From: Brevundimonas fluminis
GTDB lineage: Bacteria; Pseudomonadota; Alphaproteobacteria; Caulobacterales; Caulobacteraceae
Assembly (NCBI RefSeq): GCF_003934285.1
Contig: NZ_RQWJ01000003.1
Coordinates: 1 to 64,000 of the forward strand
Direction of reading: 5' to 3'
DNA length: 64,000 bases
Below are positions 44,199-55,439 of this stretch, piece after piece. The number at the start of each line of letters is the position of its first letter. Position 1 is the stretch's first letter. The notes below the pieces were generated by a model that did not search any database, was not told the origin of the DNA, and was given only the letters and a program-made list of their open reading frames with translations. Made by a program: the position numbers and the translations under genes.

Positions 44199-44738
44199 TC
44201 AGCCGGCGGCGTCGGGGTCGAACTCCCTGGTCGGCCAGAAGGTATAGCTGAGCGTGATCTCGCGCACGCCGCGACCGTCGCGATCGGTCGCCATCTCCGG
44301 CGCGATGAAGTACTGCACCGGGAAGGCCACCGTGGCGCCCGGCGCGATCACCTGACCCTCGAAGCAGAAGCACTGCAGCTTCTGGAAATAGGGGCCGGCC
44401 TTTTCCGGAACGACGTTGTAGCTGGCGGTGGCGCCGACCGGCTGGTCGGAGGTGTTCGTCACGTCGAACCAGGCCATGCCGGTCTCGCCGATGCGCAGCT
44501 GCTGGCGCACCTGACGCGCCTTGAAGGTCAGGGGCAGGTCCCGCACGTTGGTGTCGAACCGCACCATGACCGTGTCGTCCAGCACCACCTCGGACGGCTT
44601 GTCCGCCCGCATGGTCGTGCCGTCGAAGCCGGTCACCCGGCAGAACAGATCGTACAGCGGCACCGCGGCGAAGGCGGCGCCGGTCATGAACATGACGGCC
44701 CCGGCGCAGGCAAGGGCGACGGCGTGATCCTTCCTCAT
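44199..44738 (-). CDS. ctaG: Cytochrome c oxidase assembly protein CtaG/Cox11
   Basis: This 179-aa protein has one N-terminal transmembrane helix (VALACAGAVMFMTGAAFAAV) and a periplasmic copper domain with the conserved VPLYDLFCRVTGFDGTT and the copper-binding FQKLQCFCFEGQVI. Cox11 delivers copper to the CuB site of subunit I. Its ATG overlaps the stop of the preceding small membrane-protein gene (ATGA), so the two are coupled. Confidence 0.96.
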   Translation of the reverse strand: MRKDHAVALACAGAVMFMTGAAFAAVPLYDLFCRVTGFDGTTMRADKPSEVVLDDTVMVRFDTNVRDLPLTFKARQVRQQLRIGETGMAWFDVTNTSDQPVGATASYNVVPEKAGPYFQKLQCFCFEGQVIAPGATVAFPVQYFIAPEMATDRDGRGVREITLSYTFWPTREFDPDAAG

Positions 44739-44908
44739 CGCGCGGCCTCGGCCGCCACGCCGGCGCGCGCGGCGCGGGCCTCCTCCATGTTGCGCTGCAT
44801 GCGGAGGAAGGTGGTCAGGAAGACCAGAATCATGAAGGCGATCAGGCCGCCGGCGATCCACAGATTGCGGCGCTTGCGGGCGGCCAATTCCTGATCGGTC
44901 AGACGCAT
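44735..44908 (-). CDS. Small single-helix membrane protein of the cta cluster (CoxF-like)
   Basis: This 57-aa protein (MRLTDQELAARKRRNLWIAG, then a hydrophobic helix LIAFMILVFLTTFL and a charged tail) lies between ctaB and ctaG, where alphaproteobacteria often encode a tiny oxidase-associated protein. It overlaps ctaB by 10 nt and ctaG by 4 nt, so it is clearly translated in step with them. It may be an assembly factor or small subunit; there is no direct evidence of function. A longer upstream start is possible but would lie inside ctaB. Confidence 0.8.
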   Translation of the reverse strand: MRLTDQELAARKRRNLWIAGGLIAFMILVFLTTFLRMQRNMEEARAARAGVAAEAAR

Positions 44909-45903
44909 GTGGGGCACTCCAGGCCGGCGGCCGGCAGGTGTTCGATCAACAGGGCGGCGAACAGGGCCGTCAGCCACAGGATCGAGTAGGCGAACAGGTT
45001 GCGCGCCGGTTTGGCCTCGGCGCGGACGTCATACAATGCGGCCTCTCGCCCCACGGCCTCGGCCTTGTCCGGCTGATCGCCGGCGCGGCTGCGGAACAGC
45101 CGCCAGGCCAGCAGCAGGAACAGCGCCCCGCCCGCGACCGAAACCGCCAGATAGCCGCGCCCGCCCAGGCCCACGAAGGCGGGCAGGACGGCGACGGGCA
45201 CGAGGATCAGCGAATAGAGCCAGACCTGAAGGCGCGTGGACTTCGCCCCCTTCGCCACCGGCATCATGGGGATGCCGGCGCGGGCGTAGTCGCCTGCCGA
45301 GTACAGGGCCAGAGCCCAGCTGTGCGGCGGGGTCCACAGGAAGATGATCAGGAACATCAGCCACGCCTGCCACGGCGCGTCGCCCGTCGCGGCGGCCCAG
45401 CCGATCACCGGCGGAAAGGCGCCGGCGGCCCCGCCGATGACGATGTTCTGGGGCGTCCGGCGCTTCAGCACGAGGGTGTAGAGTCCGGCGTAGTAGGCGA
45501 TGGTCATGGCCAGCAGGCCGGCGGCGAACCAGTTGGCGTTCATGCCCAGCAGGGTCACCGAGAACAGGCTCAGCACCGCGCCGAAGGCCAGGGCGTCGTT
45601 CTTGCGCACCCGGCCGGAAGCGGTGGGGCGTCCGCGCGTGCGCCGCATCAGGGCGTCGGTCTCGCTCTCCAGCGCCATGTTCAGCGCCCCGGCCGCGCCC
45701 GCGCCCACGGCGATGCACAGCACCGCGATCAGTCCTTCCCAAAGGCGCGGATCGCCCGGCGCCGCGAACAGGCCGGTCAGGGCCGTGAACACCACCAGCG
45801 ACATCACCCGCGGCTTCAGCAGCTGGAACCACTCCTCCGGCTGCGCCGTCGACAGGGTCGGGCGTTCGGGCAGGTCGGACGGGGGCGTTTCGGCGTCGGT
45901 CAT
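44899..45903 (-). CDS. ctaB: Protoheme IX farnesyltransferase (haem O synthase) CtaB
   Basis: This 334-aa UbiA-superfamily enzyme adds a farnesyl group to haem b, giving haem O, the precursor of haem a. It has about eight or nine helices and the first Asp-rich motif region NMALESETDALMRRTRGRPTASG, plus the conserved IFLWTPPHSWALALY and DYARAGIPMMPV. It lies 76 bp after ctaD in the same direction. Haem A synthase is not in this window. Confidence 0.96.
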   Translation of the reverse strand: MTDAETPPSDLPERPTLSTAQPEEWFQLLKPRVMSLVVFTALTGLFAAPGDPRLWEGLIAVLCIAVGAGAAGALNMALESETDALMRRTRGRPTASGRVRKNDALAFGAVLSLFSVTLLGMNANWFAAGLLAMTIAYYAGLYTLVLKRRTPQNIVIGGAAGAFPPVIGWAAATGDAPWQAWLMFLIIFLWTPPHSWALALYSAGDYARAGIPMMPVAKGAKSTRLQVWLYSLILVPVAVLPAFVGLGGRGYLAVSVAGGALFLLLAWRLFRSRAGDQPDKAEAVGREAALYDVRAEAKPARNLFAYSILWLTALFAALLIEHLPAAGLECPTCV

Positions 45904-45979
45904 AACGGTTCGGGGCCGCCCCGCCGGATCGGCGAGGCGGCCCCTCCCTTGGTCTCAGATCAGTCCGCGAGGGACGGGG

Positions 45980-48651
<2,672 letters not shown>

Positions 48652-48831
48652 GCGGTGTTTCCCTAGTCCTTGCCCCGCCGGTCCCCGGCGCGGGGCTGTC
48701 GCCGAACGGCCCCCGAGCGCAGGCGCGGGAGCTTTGCGCGGTCCATATCGCTCCGGCCCCCCTTTGCCAAGGCGCGCGACCTCTTGCCCTCCCAAGGTGA
48801 GAACGGGTCGCATTAAATCGAGGTCATGTTT

Positions 48832-48862
48832 CGCAAGCTACCTTGCCACGCAAGCTACCTTG
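48832..48862. promoter_or_regulatory. Tandem palindromic operator upstream of padR (CGCAAGCTACCTTG x2)
   Basis: The 14-bp sequence CGCAAGCTACCTTG occurs twice, at 48832-48845 and 48849-48862, with a 17-bp period. Each copy contains CAAG-ctac-CTTG, a 4+4+4 inverted repeat. The array ends 34 bp upstream of the padR GTG and overlaps the expected promoter. A weaker related CCAAGGTGAG lies near 48791. This is the likely autoregulatory site of the PadR protein and may also affect ctaC on the other strand. Confidence 0.7.
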
Positions 48863-48896
48863 TCATACGCATTGGTCGTCAAGGGAGACCCAAACC

Positions 48897-49259
48897 GTGC
48901 CCGAGCACATCGACACGCAGCTGAAGAAGGGGGTGCTGACGCTCTGCGTCCTGACCCTCCTGAACCGGCGCGACGGCTACGCCTACGACATCGCCGCGGA
49001 CCTCTCGAAGGCCATCGGCATGGGCGAAGGCACCATCTACCCGCTGATGCGGCGGATGCAGACCGACGGACTGGTCGAGACCTATCTGGTCGAATCCGCC
49101 GCCGGGCCCTCGCGCAAATACTATCGCCTGACCGCCGCCGGCCGTCGGGCGCTCGAAGCCCAGACCGCGGAATGGCGCACCTTCGCCGACGCGGTCGAGG
49201 CCGTCCTGGCCGAGCCCGCCGCGGCGACGGCCGAAACCAAAGGGGAGCTGACGCAATGA
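48897..49259 (+). CDS. PadR-family transcriptional regulator
   Basis: This 120-aa protein is a PadR-type winged-helix repressor: LKKGVLTLCVLTLLNRRDGYAYDIAADLSKA, then the recognition helix and wing EGTIYPLMRRMQTDGLVETYL with RKYYRLTAAGRRAL. A C-terminal helix provides dimerisation. It starts at GTG 48897 with AGGGAGA nine bases upstream. The next gene (DUF1700) overlaps its stop by 4 nt. PadR-DUF1700-GIN operons occur widely and probably respond to a cell-envelope condition, but the inducer is unknown. A tandem palindrome just upstream is its probable operator. Confidence 0.92.
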   Translation: MPEHIDTQLKKGVLTLCVLTLLNRRDGYAYDIAADLSKAIGMGEGTIYPLMRRMQTDGLVETYLVESAAGPSRKYYRLTAAGRRALEAQTAEWRTFADAVEAVLAEPAAATAETKGELTQ

Positions 49260-49825
49260 CCCGCGCGGAATTCATCTCGCGCCTGAAACGGGGACTGGTG
49301 GGCCTGTCCGCCCCCGCCGCCGACGAGATCGTCCAGGATTATGAGGCGCACTTCGACGCGGGCGCCGCCGACGGCCGGTCCGAGGCCGAGGTGGCCGAGG
49401 CCCTGGGCGATCCCGACCGTCTGGCCCGCGAACTGCGGGCCGAGGCCGGCGCCCGCGCCTGGAACCAGCAGCCGGGCGCCTCGTCCGCGGCCGGAGCCAT
49501 CTTCGCCATCATCGGCCTGGGCGCCATCGACATCCTGATCCTCCTGCCGATCGTCCTGCCCGTGTTCGGCAGCCTGATCGCCGTGCTGGTGTCGGGCATC
49601 GGCGTGTTCCTGGCCGGAGGCTTCACCCTGGTGGCCGGGCCCTTCCTCGACTTCCCCGGCGGCCCGGCGACGGCCCTGCTGGCGGGCGTCGGGATCATGG
49701 GACTGGGCGTCTTCATGACCGCGCTGTGCGCCGTCTTCGTCAAATGGCTGATCGACGCCACGGTCTGGTACGCGCGCCTGCACTATCGCGTGCTGAAACC
49801 CGCGCTCGACCAGGGCCGGATCTGA
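49256..49825 (+). CDS. DUF1700 membrane protein
   Basis: This 189-aa protein begins with the DUF1700 helical region MTRAEFISRLKRGLVGLSAP followed by DEIVQDYEAHFDAGAADGRSEAEVAEALGDPDRLARELRAEA. It then has three or four transmembrane segments (AGAIFAIIGLGAIDILILLPIV, FGSLIAVLVSGIGVFLAGGF, LLAGVGIMGLGVFMTALCAVF). DUF1700 proteins are regularly the second gene of PadR operons and may act as signal or anti-regulatory partners. Its ATG overlaps the padR stop (ATGA), and the GIN-domain gene follows after 14 bp. Confidence 0.9.
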   Translation: MTRAEFISRLKRGLVGLSAPAADEIVQDYEAHFDAGAADGRSEAEVAEALGDPDRLARELRAEAGARAWNQQPGASSAAGAIFAIIGLGAIDILILLPIVLPVFGSLIAVLVSGIGVFLAGGFTLVAGPFLDFPGGPATALLAGVGIMGLGVFMTALCAVFVKWLIDATVWYARLHYRVLKPALDQGRI

Positions 49826-49839
49826 GGGAGGGACCGAAC

Positions 49840-50580
49840 ATGATCCGCAATCTTCTCATCATCATGGGCGTGGGCCTGATCATGGCCGTGGTCGGCATCG
49901 GCGGCGCCTTCGCCGTCGGCGGTCCCGCCATCATGCGCGACGGCTGGAGCTGGTCGTTCCATGACCGGGACGGCGACTGGGTCCGCGTCACCCGCGACGG
50001 CCCCCGCGAGCGCGGGCCGGAGGTCACCCGCTCGCTGGAATGGACCGGCGGCGACCGCCTGGTCCTCGACGTCGCGGCCGACGTCGTCTTCACCCAGGGC
50101 GACGTCGCCTCGGTCACCGTGGCCGGCCCCCGGAGCCGCGTCGATCGCATCCGGCTTGAGAACGGCCGTCTGTTCGCCGAGGGAAACGGGGACTGGGGCG
50201 GCTGGCGTGACCGGGTCCGCGTGACGATCACCGCGCCGGGCGTCTCGACCTTCGAGATGAACGCCTCGCAGGACCTGACCCTGCGCGCCATCGACGTGCC
50301 GACGCTGCGGATCGCCATTTCGGGCTCCGGCGAGGTGGTGGCCGAGGGGCGCGCCCGGACGCTGGATCTGGACGTCTCCGGATCGGGCGAGGCCGATCTG
50401 ACGGCCCTGACGGTCGTCGACGCCGACGTCGACGTCTCCGGCTCGGGCGAGGTCGACGTCGGCCCCACCGGCCGTGCGACCATCACGATCTCCGGCTCAG
50501 GCGACGTCGACCTGACCCGCCGCCCGGCGTCGGTCCAGTCCAACGTCTCCGGCTCGGGAGACGTCAACGACGCCTGGTGA
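49840..50580 (+). CDS. GIN-domain (DUF2807) head-to-tail beta-helix protein
   Basis: This 246-aa exported or membrane-anchored protein has an N-terminal hydrophobic segment (MIRNLLIIMGVGLIMAVVGIG) and a C-terminal GIN/auto-adhesin-like domain. The SGSGEV, SGSGEA and SGSGDV blocks recur about every 15-25 residues (AISGSGEVVAEG, DVSGSGEADLTA, DVSGSGEVDVGP, TISGSGDVDLTR, NVSGSGDVNDAW). These build a right-handed beta-helix. It is the last gene of the padR operon, with GAGGGAGG before its ATG. Binding partner and function are unknown. Confidence 0.88.
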   Translation: MIRNLLIIMGVGLIMAVVGIGGAFAVGGPAIMRDGWSWSFHDRDGDWVRVTRDGPRERGPEVTRSLEWTGGDRLVLDVAADVVFTQGDVASVTVAGPRSRVDRIRLENGRLFAEGNGDWGGWRDRVRVTITAPGVSTFEMNASQDLTLRAIDVPTLRIAISGSGEVVAEGRARTLDLDVSGSGEADLTALTVVDADVDVSGSGEVDVGPTGRATITISGSGDVDLTRRPASVQSNVSGSGDVNDAW

Positions 50581-50631
50581 CGAAGCGGCGGAAGGGGTGA
50601 CGCGCCCCTTCCGCCGTCCTATCTGCGGAGC

Positions 50632-52062
50632 ATGACCGCGCACGTTCCCCCGCCGCCCCTGCTCGAAACCGCCGGGGTCGATCCCGACGAGGCCCTGTCG
50701 ATCCTGCGCGGGGCGCTGGCCGGCGCCGACGACGGGGAACTCTTCCTCGAACGGTCCGAACTCGAATCCCTCGTCTTCGACGACGGCCGGCTGAAGGGCG
50801 CGAACTACGACGCGACCGAGGGCTTCGGCCTTCGCGTCGTGGCGGGAGAGACCGCCGGCTACGCCCACGCCAACGAAATCACTCCTGACGCCATCCGTCG
50901 CGCGGCCGAGGCGGCCTCGCTGGCCAAGTCGGGCCACGCCGGCGTGACGGCCGAGGGGCCGCGCGCCACCAACCAGTCGCTGTATCCGCCGCTGGACCCA
51001 CTGGCCGCGCCCGGCTTTTCCGACAAGATCGCCCTGCTTCAGGAAATCGACGCCTGGGCCCGCGCCCGCGATCCGCGCGTGGTGCAGGTCTCGGCCAGCC
51101 TGATCGGCGAGCGGCGCGCCATCGAGATCCTGCGCGCCGAAGGCCGGTCGGTTCGCGACGTGCGCCCGCTGGTCCGCTTCAACGTCTCGGTGACGGTCGA
51201 GAAGAACGGTCGTCGCGAAACGGCCTCCGCCGGCGCCGGCGGCCGGGCGGGCTTCGAGGAATGGACCGCCCCCGAGCGCTGGCAGGCGCAGGTCGACGAA
51301 TGCCTGCGTCAGGCGCTGGTCAACCTTGGAGCCGTCGACTGCCCGGCGGGCGAGATGGACGTGGTCATGGGCGCCGGCTGGCCGGGCGTCCTGCTGCATG
51401 AGGCCGTGGGCCACGGCTTCGAAGGCGACTTTCACCGCAAGGGCTCGTCGGTGTTCACCGGCATGATGGGCAGGCGCGTGGCCGCGCCGGGCGTCACCGT
51501 GGTCGACGACGGCTCCATCGCCGGCCGTCGTGGCTCTCTGACGGTGGACGACGAGGGCACGCCGACTTCGCGCACCGTGCTGATCGAGGACGGCATGATG
51601 GTCGGCCTGATGCACGACCGTCTGTCGGCGCGGCAGATGGGGCAGCAGGCCACCGGCAACGGGCGGCGCCAATCCTTCGCCCACATTCCCATGCCGCGCA
51701 TGACCAACACCTTCATGGAGGGCGGCAAGGACAGCCGTGCCGACATGATCGCCAACACGAAGCGCGGCCTCTACGCCGCGAACTTCGGCGGCGGCCAGGT
51801 GGACATCACCAATGGCAAGTTCGTCTTCCAGTGCACCGAGGCCTATCTGATCGAGGACGGGAAGATCACCTCGCCCGTGCGCGGCGCGACCCTGATCGGC
51901 GACGGCGCCACGGCGCTGAAGGGCGTCACCATGATCGGCGACGACTTCGCCTTCGACCCCGGCGTCGGCACCTGCGGCAAGGCGGGGCAGGGCGTGCCGG
52001 TGGGCATCGGCCAGCCCAGCCTGAAGATCAGCGGCCTGACCGTGGGCGGCACGGCGGTCTGA
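50632..52062 (+). CDS. tldD: Metalloprotease TldD
   Basis: This 476-aa TldD of the TldD/TldE zinc protease pair matures peptides such as microcins and processes other substrates. The zinc motif H-E-x-x-x-H is at H256-E257...H261 (PGVLLHEAVGHGFEGDF). ESLVFDDGRLKGANYDATEGFGLRVV near the N-terminus and the C-terminal GTCGKAGQGVPVGIGQPSLKI are diagnostic. The inactive partner TldE is not in this window. It follows the GIN gene by 51 bp but probably has its own promoter. Confidence 0.95.
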   Translation: MTAHVPPPPLLETAGVDPDEALSILRGALAGADDGELFLERSELESLVFDDGRLKGANYDATEGFGLRVVAGETAGYAHANEITPDAIRRAAEAASLAKSGHAGVTAEGPRATNQSLYPPLDPLAAPGFSDKIALLQEIDAWARARDPRVVQVSASLIGERRAIEILRAEGRSVRDVRPLVRFNVSVTVEKNGRRETASAGAGGRAGFEEWTAPERWQAQVDECLRQALVNLGAVDCPAGEMDVVMGAGWPGVLLHEAVGHGFEGDFHRKGSSVFTGMMGRRVAAPGVTVVDDGSIAGRRGSLTVDDEGTPTSRTVLIEDGMMVGLMHDRLSARQMGQQATGNGRRQSFAHIPMPRMTNTFMEGGKDSRADMIANTKRGLYAANFGGGQVDITNGKFVFQCTEAYLIEDGKITSPVRGATLIGDGATALKGVTMIGDDFAFDPGVGTCGKAGQGVPVGIGQPSLKISGLTVGGTAV

Positions 52063-52306
52063 TCCCGCGCGCCGAAACGGCGGAACGCCCGGCGAAACCG
52101 TGATGGCTTGTGCCGACTTGTCCCTACGGAACAAGGCTTCGGTCTGATTTGAACCCGACTTGCCGGCGTCGCTGCATGTCGGCGCCGTCATGCGTTCGGC
52201 CGGCCGCAGGATGTGCACTGTGTGCACTCCATGCGCTCAAAATTTTCCCTGCGCCGCGCGCAGTGCACCTTTCGCCCGCGACCTCCCCTCCGGCACGTCC
52301 CCCGCG
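52063..52306. other. Convergent intergenic region with three GTGCAC palindromes
   Basis: These 244 bp separate the tldD stop from the convergent GumN-family stop, so they are mainly terminator sequence. GTGCAC occurs at 52213-52218, 52222-52227 and 52263-52268; the first two form GTGCACtgtGTGCAC. The outer pair could base-pair to enclose an AT-rich CAAAATTTT loop. No gene is seen. Confidence 0.45.
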
Positions 52307-53245
52307 TCAGCGCTTCCAGACCGGTCCGATGATCTCGAAGCCGCGCGCCTCCAACGTGTCCAGCAGGCCGTTCGGCTCGGCCAGCACGCGCAGCGGCACG
52401 ATGGCCAGGGTCGTGCCGTCCTGCGCCAGCGCGCCTTCCGCCCCCGCCAGCCACTGGCTTCGCAGCAGGGCGCCCCACTCCGGGTCGCCCCATGGCCAGC
52501 ATTCGGTCAGGGCGATCTCCAGTGGCGACTCCATCACCGCCGGGACGTCGAATCGGCGCCAGGCGGCGGCGCGCTCCAGCATCCCCGGCTCGCCCGCCTC
52601 CGCCGCCACGATGGACAGTTCGATGCAGGTGACCCAGCTTTCCGGCGGCATGGTCAGCAGGTCCTCGATGACCTCGTCGCCGCGCACGTCGGCGATGCGC
52701 TGGCTGGGAGTTCGGCCCCGGCGCGTCGTCCGGCGCACGGCGTCCTCCACCGACGGCCCCTGGCCGCGGTTCAGTCGAGTGAACCCCAGCAACAATTCAG
52801 AGCGGGTCATCAAGAAGCTCTGCCGCATCAGGTCGTCCCGCGTCAGAGCGTCCAGCGCCGTCAGTCGCTGCGTCCACTCCGGCGAGAGATAATCCGCGCT
52901 GGTCTTGCCGCGCGGCATGCGCGTCAGGGTGCCCGACCTCCAGATCAGGCGCACGATGTCCGCCGGCGACACGTTCGCGGCATGCGAATAGAGGACACGG
53001 TCGGACCGTTCGGCCGCCCGCTCCAGCGCGTCCGGCCGCCACTCCAGGCTCTTCGGCAGGGCCTGGATCGCGCCGACCAGAAGAAGGGTCGATCCGCCGC
53101 GCGTCACCTCCCAGGTCGGGGCGCCGGACCGCCGGGCCTCCACCACCACGTCGTCGACCTCGGTCACCTCGACGTCCTGGGCCACGGAGACCGCCGGCGT
53201 CAACGCCATGAAAAGACAGAAGGCGAACAGTCCAACTACACGCAT
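52307..53245 (-). CDS. TraB/GumN family protein, probably catalytically altered
   Basis: This 312-aa exported protein (signal MRVVGLFAFCLFMALTPAVSVAQ) has the family's opening PTWEVTRGGSTLLLVGAIQALPKSLEWRP and a C-terminal GGFE-like LLDTLEARGFEIIGPVW. Active TraB/GumN-type proteins carry a G-x-x-H near the first strand (usually GSIHALP or similar); here it reads GAIQALP, with Gln replacing the His. The protein may be non-catalytic or binding-only. It is divergent from a TonB-dependent receptor gene, with a 145-bp AT-rich gap. Confidence 0.82.
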   Translation of the reverse strand: MRVVGLFAFCLFMALTPAVSVAQDVEVTEVDDVVVEARRSGAPTWEVTRGGSTLLLVGAIQALPKSLEWRPDALERAAERSDRVLYSHAANVSPADIVRLIWRSGTLTRMPRGKTSADYLSPEWTQRLTALDALTRDDLMRQSFLMTRSELLLGFTRLNRGQGPSVEDAVRRTTRRGRTPSQRIADVRGDEVIEDLLTMPPESWVTCIELSIVAAEAGEPGMLERAAAWRRFDVPAVMESPLEIALTECWPWGDPEWGALLRSQWLAGAEGALAQDGTTLAIVPLRVLAEPNGLLDTLEARGFEIIGPVWKR

Positions 53246-53390
53246 AGTCTTGTTTCCGCCTCAATGATTACAGTGATGAAATGTTGGACATCTTATTTAT
53301 GACGGTCATTTAACGTACCTGTCCAGCTTGTAACTGGAAACGGTCCTTTTCGATCGTCAGGTTCCCGCCAACTAAGGAGAGGGAACCCCA
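53246..53390. promoter_or_regulatory. Divergent GumN/TonB-receptor promoter region (AT-rich)
   Basis: This gap is clearly more AT-rich than its surroundings (53258-53310, for example TCAATGATTACAGTGATG) and must hold both promoters. AAGGAGAGGG lies 7 nt upstream of the receptor's GTG start. I see no Fur box or CtrA-type TTAA-N7-TTAA. Confidence 0.5.
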
Positions 53391-55430
53391 GTGAAGAAGT
53401 CGATCCTGCTCGCCGGCGCCGCCGCGATCGCCCTGGCCGCCACGGCCGCCCACGCGCAGGAGGCCGCCCCCATGGCCTCGGCTTCCGCCACCGAGACGGC
53501 GTCGGGCGTCATCGTCTACCAGCCTGACTTCTTCGCCCAGGCGCGGCCGAACACGGCGCTGGAGATGGTGCAGCGCGTGCCCGGCTTCGGCATCGTCGAC
53601 GGCGACGGCAGCCGCGGCTTCGAGGGCGCGGTCGGCAACGTCCTGATCAACGGCGCGCGCCCGGCGTCCAAGACCGACACCGGCTCGTCCGTGCTGTCCC
53701 GCACCCCCGCCTCCCAAGTCGAGCGGATCGAGCTGGTGCGCGGCGGCGCGCCGGGGATCGACATGCAGGGCTTCCCGCTCGTCGTGAACGTCATTCTGAA
53801 GAGCCAGGCCACGATCCAGCACGTGGTCAACGCCAACGCCTTCTTCTTCGAGGGCGGCGGCGAGGATCTGTACGGCGGCAGCTATCAGGTCACCGCCCGT
53901 GACGGCGACACGAACTGGAGCCTGACCCTGTCCGACGGCGTCAGCATGAGCGACAGCTTCGGCCCCGGCACGGTCACGCGCACCAACGGCGCCGGCGTGA
54001 TCACCCGCGCGGAGACGGTGGACGGCTATGCCAAGGGCGGCGGCCAGTCGGCCCGCGCCACCTGGGCCGGCCCTTTCGCCGGCGGCAAGATCGACCTGAC
54101 CGGCCGCTACGGCGTCAACGACTGGTTCCAGGAGAGCGTTCAGGAATCGGCCACGGCCCTGCGGACCAACCGCAACGTCAACGACGGCGACGGCGGCGAG
54201 GTGGGCGCGGTCTACGAGCGTCCGCTGTCGCCCGCTCTGAAGTTCGAGGGCCGGCTTATCCACCAGTTCAGCTCGTCCGAGGGCGCCGCCAGCGGCGACG
54301 CCCGTCTGGCCGGCGTCGACCAGCCGCAGCAGGTCTTCAGCTACGCCAACGACGCCTCGGAGACGATCGTCCGCGGCCAACTGCGCCACGAGAACGGCGC
54401 CGTCACCACCGAGGTCGGCGCGGAAGCCGCCTACAACGCCCTGGACACGCGCCAAGCCTTCACCGTCGGCGGCGTGCCCGTCCCCCTGCCGTCCGACCAG
54501 GTCAAGGTGGAAGAGACGCGGATGGAGGCCTTCGCCCGCTCCACTTGGCGCATGACTGAAACCCTGACGCTGGAAACCGGCTTGCGGCTGGAAAGCTCGA
54601 CCATCAGCCAGTCGGGCGACAGCGACGCCGAGAAGGACCTGTTCTACGCCAAGCCGCGGGCCCAGCTGACCTGGACGCCGGGCCAGGGCAACCAGCTCCG
54701 CTTCCGCGTCGAGCGCGACGTGGGCCAGCTGGACTTCGGCGACTTTGCGGCCTCGGCCGACCTTCAGGCCGATCAGGTCTTCGGCGGCAACGCCGACCTG
54801 GAGCCGGACCAGCGCTGGATCTTCGAGGCCGCCTATGAGCGCCGCTTCTGGGGCGACGGGGTCGTCAGCCTGACCCTTCGCCACGACGAGATCTCGGATG
54901 TGATCGATCGCATCCCGCTGGTGGGCGGTTTCTCGGCCGTCGGCAACATCGGCGACGGGACCTACGACTCCGCCCGCCTCTCCCTGACTCTGCCGACCGA
55001 CCGGCTGGGCATCTCCGGCGGCCGGCTGCGGACTTCCGGGACCTGGCAGGAGTCCAGCGTCACCGACCCGACGACCGGCCGTCAGCGTGAGATCTCCGGC
55101 ATCCGCCCGTTCGACGCCAACATCGCCTTCACCCAGGACATCCAGTCCATCAAGACCCAATGGGGCTTCGAGTGGCTGCGCGGCTTCGACGAGGCCCTGT
55201 ACGACCCCGACAGCCGCACCGACGTGCGTCTGCGCAACTACCGGATCCTGTTCGTTGAGTGGAAGCCGACGACCGACCTGTCGATCCGCGGTCAGGTCAA
55301 CATCTGGGACGACTTCACCGTCAGCCGCACCCAATATGCGAACCGCACGACCCAGGCCATCGACTACGTCGAGGTGCGCGACGTCGATCCGAGGACCTTC
55401 TTCCAGGTCCGCGTCCGCAAGACCTTTTGA
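53391..55430 (+). CDS. TonB-dependent outer-membrane receptor
   Basis: This 679-aa receptor has a signal peptide (MKKSILLAGAAAIALAATAAHAQ) and a plug domain with ALEMVQRVPGF, VLINGARPASKTD and SQVERIELVRGGAPGIDMQG. A 22-strand barrel of about 540 residues follows, ending in VRKTF with the C-terminal Phe that barrel assembly needs. A TonB box is not clear but may be ASGVIVY near residue 39. Ligand unknown; Caulobacterales have many such receptors. The start is GTG 53391. Plug motifs resemble receptors annotated for siderophore-like or generic substrates, with no specific substrate signature. Confidence 0.93.
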   Translation: MKKSILLAGAAAIALAATAAHAQEAAPMASASATETASGVIVYQPDFFAQARPNTALEMVQRVPGFGIVDGDGSRGFEGAVGNVLINGARPASKTDTGSSVLSRTPASQVERIELVRGGAPGIDMQGFPLVVNVILKSQATIQHVVNANAFFFEGGGEDLYGGSYQVTARDGDTNWSLTLSDGVSMSDSFGPGTVTRTNGAGVITRAETVDGYAKGGGQSARATWAGPFAGGKIDLTGRYGVNDWFQESVQESATALRTNRNVNDGDGGEVGAVYERPLSPALKFEGRLIHQFSSSEGAASGDARLAGVDQPQQVFSYANDASETIVRGQLRHENGAVTTEVGAEAAYNALDTRQAFTVGGVPVPLPSDQVKVEETRMEAFARSTWRMTETLTLETGLRLESSTISQSGDSDAEKDLFYAKPRAQLTWTPGQGNQLRFRVERDVGQLDFGDFAASADLQADQVFGGNADLEPDQRWIFEAAYERRFWGDGVVSLTLRHDEISDVIDRIPLVGGFSAVGNIGDGTYDSARLSLTLPTDRLGISGGRLRTSGTWQESSVTDPTTGRQREISGIRPFDANIAFTQDIQSIKTQWGFEWLRGFDEALYDPDSRTDVRLRNYRILFVEWKPTTDLSIRGQVNIWDDFTVSRTQYANRTTQAIDYVEVRDVDPRTFFQVRVRKTF

Positions 55431-55439
55431 CCGGCAGGC

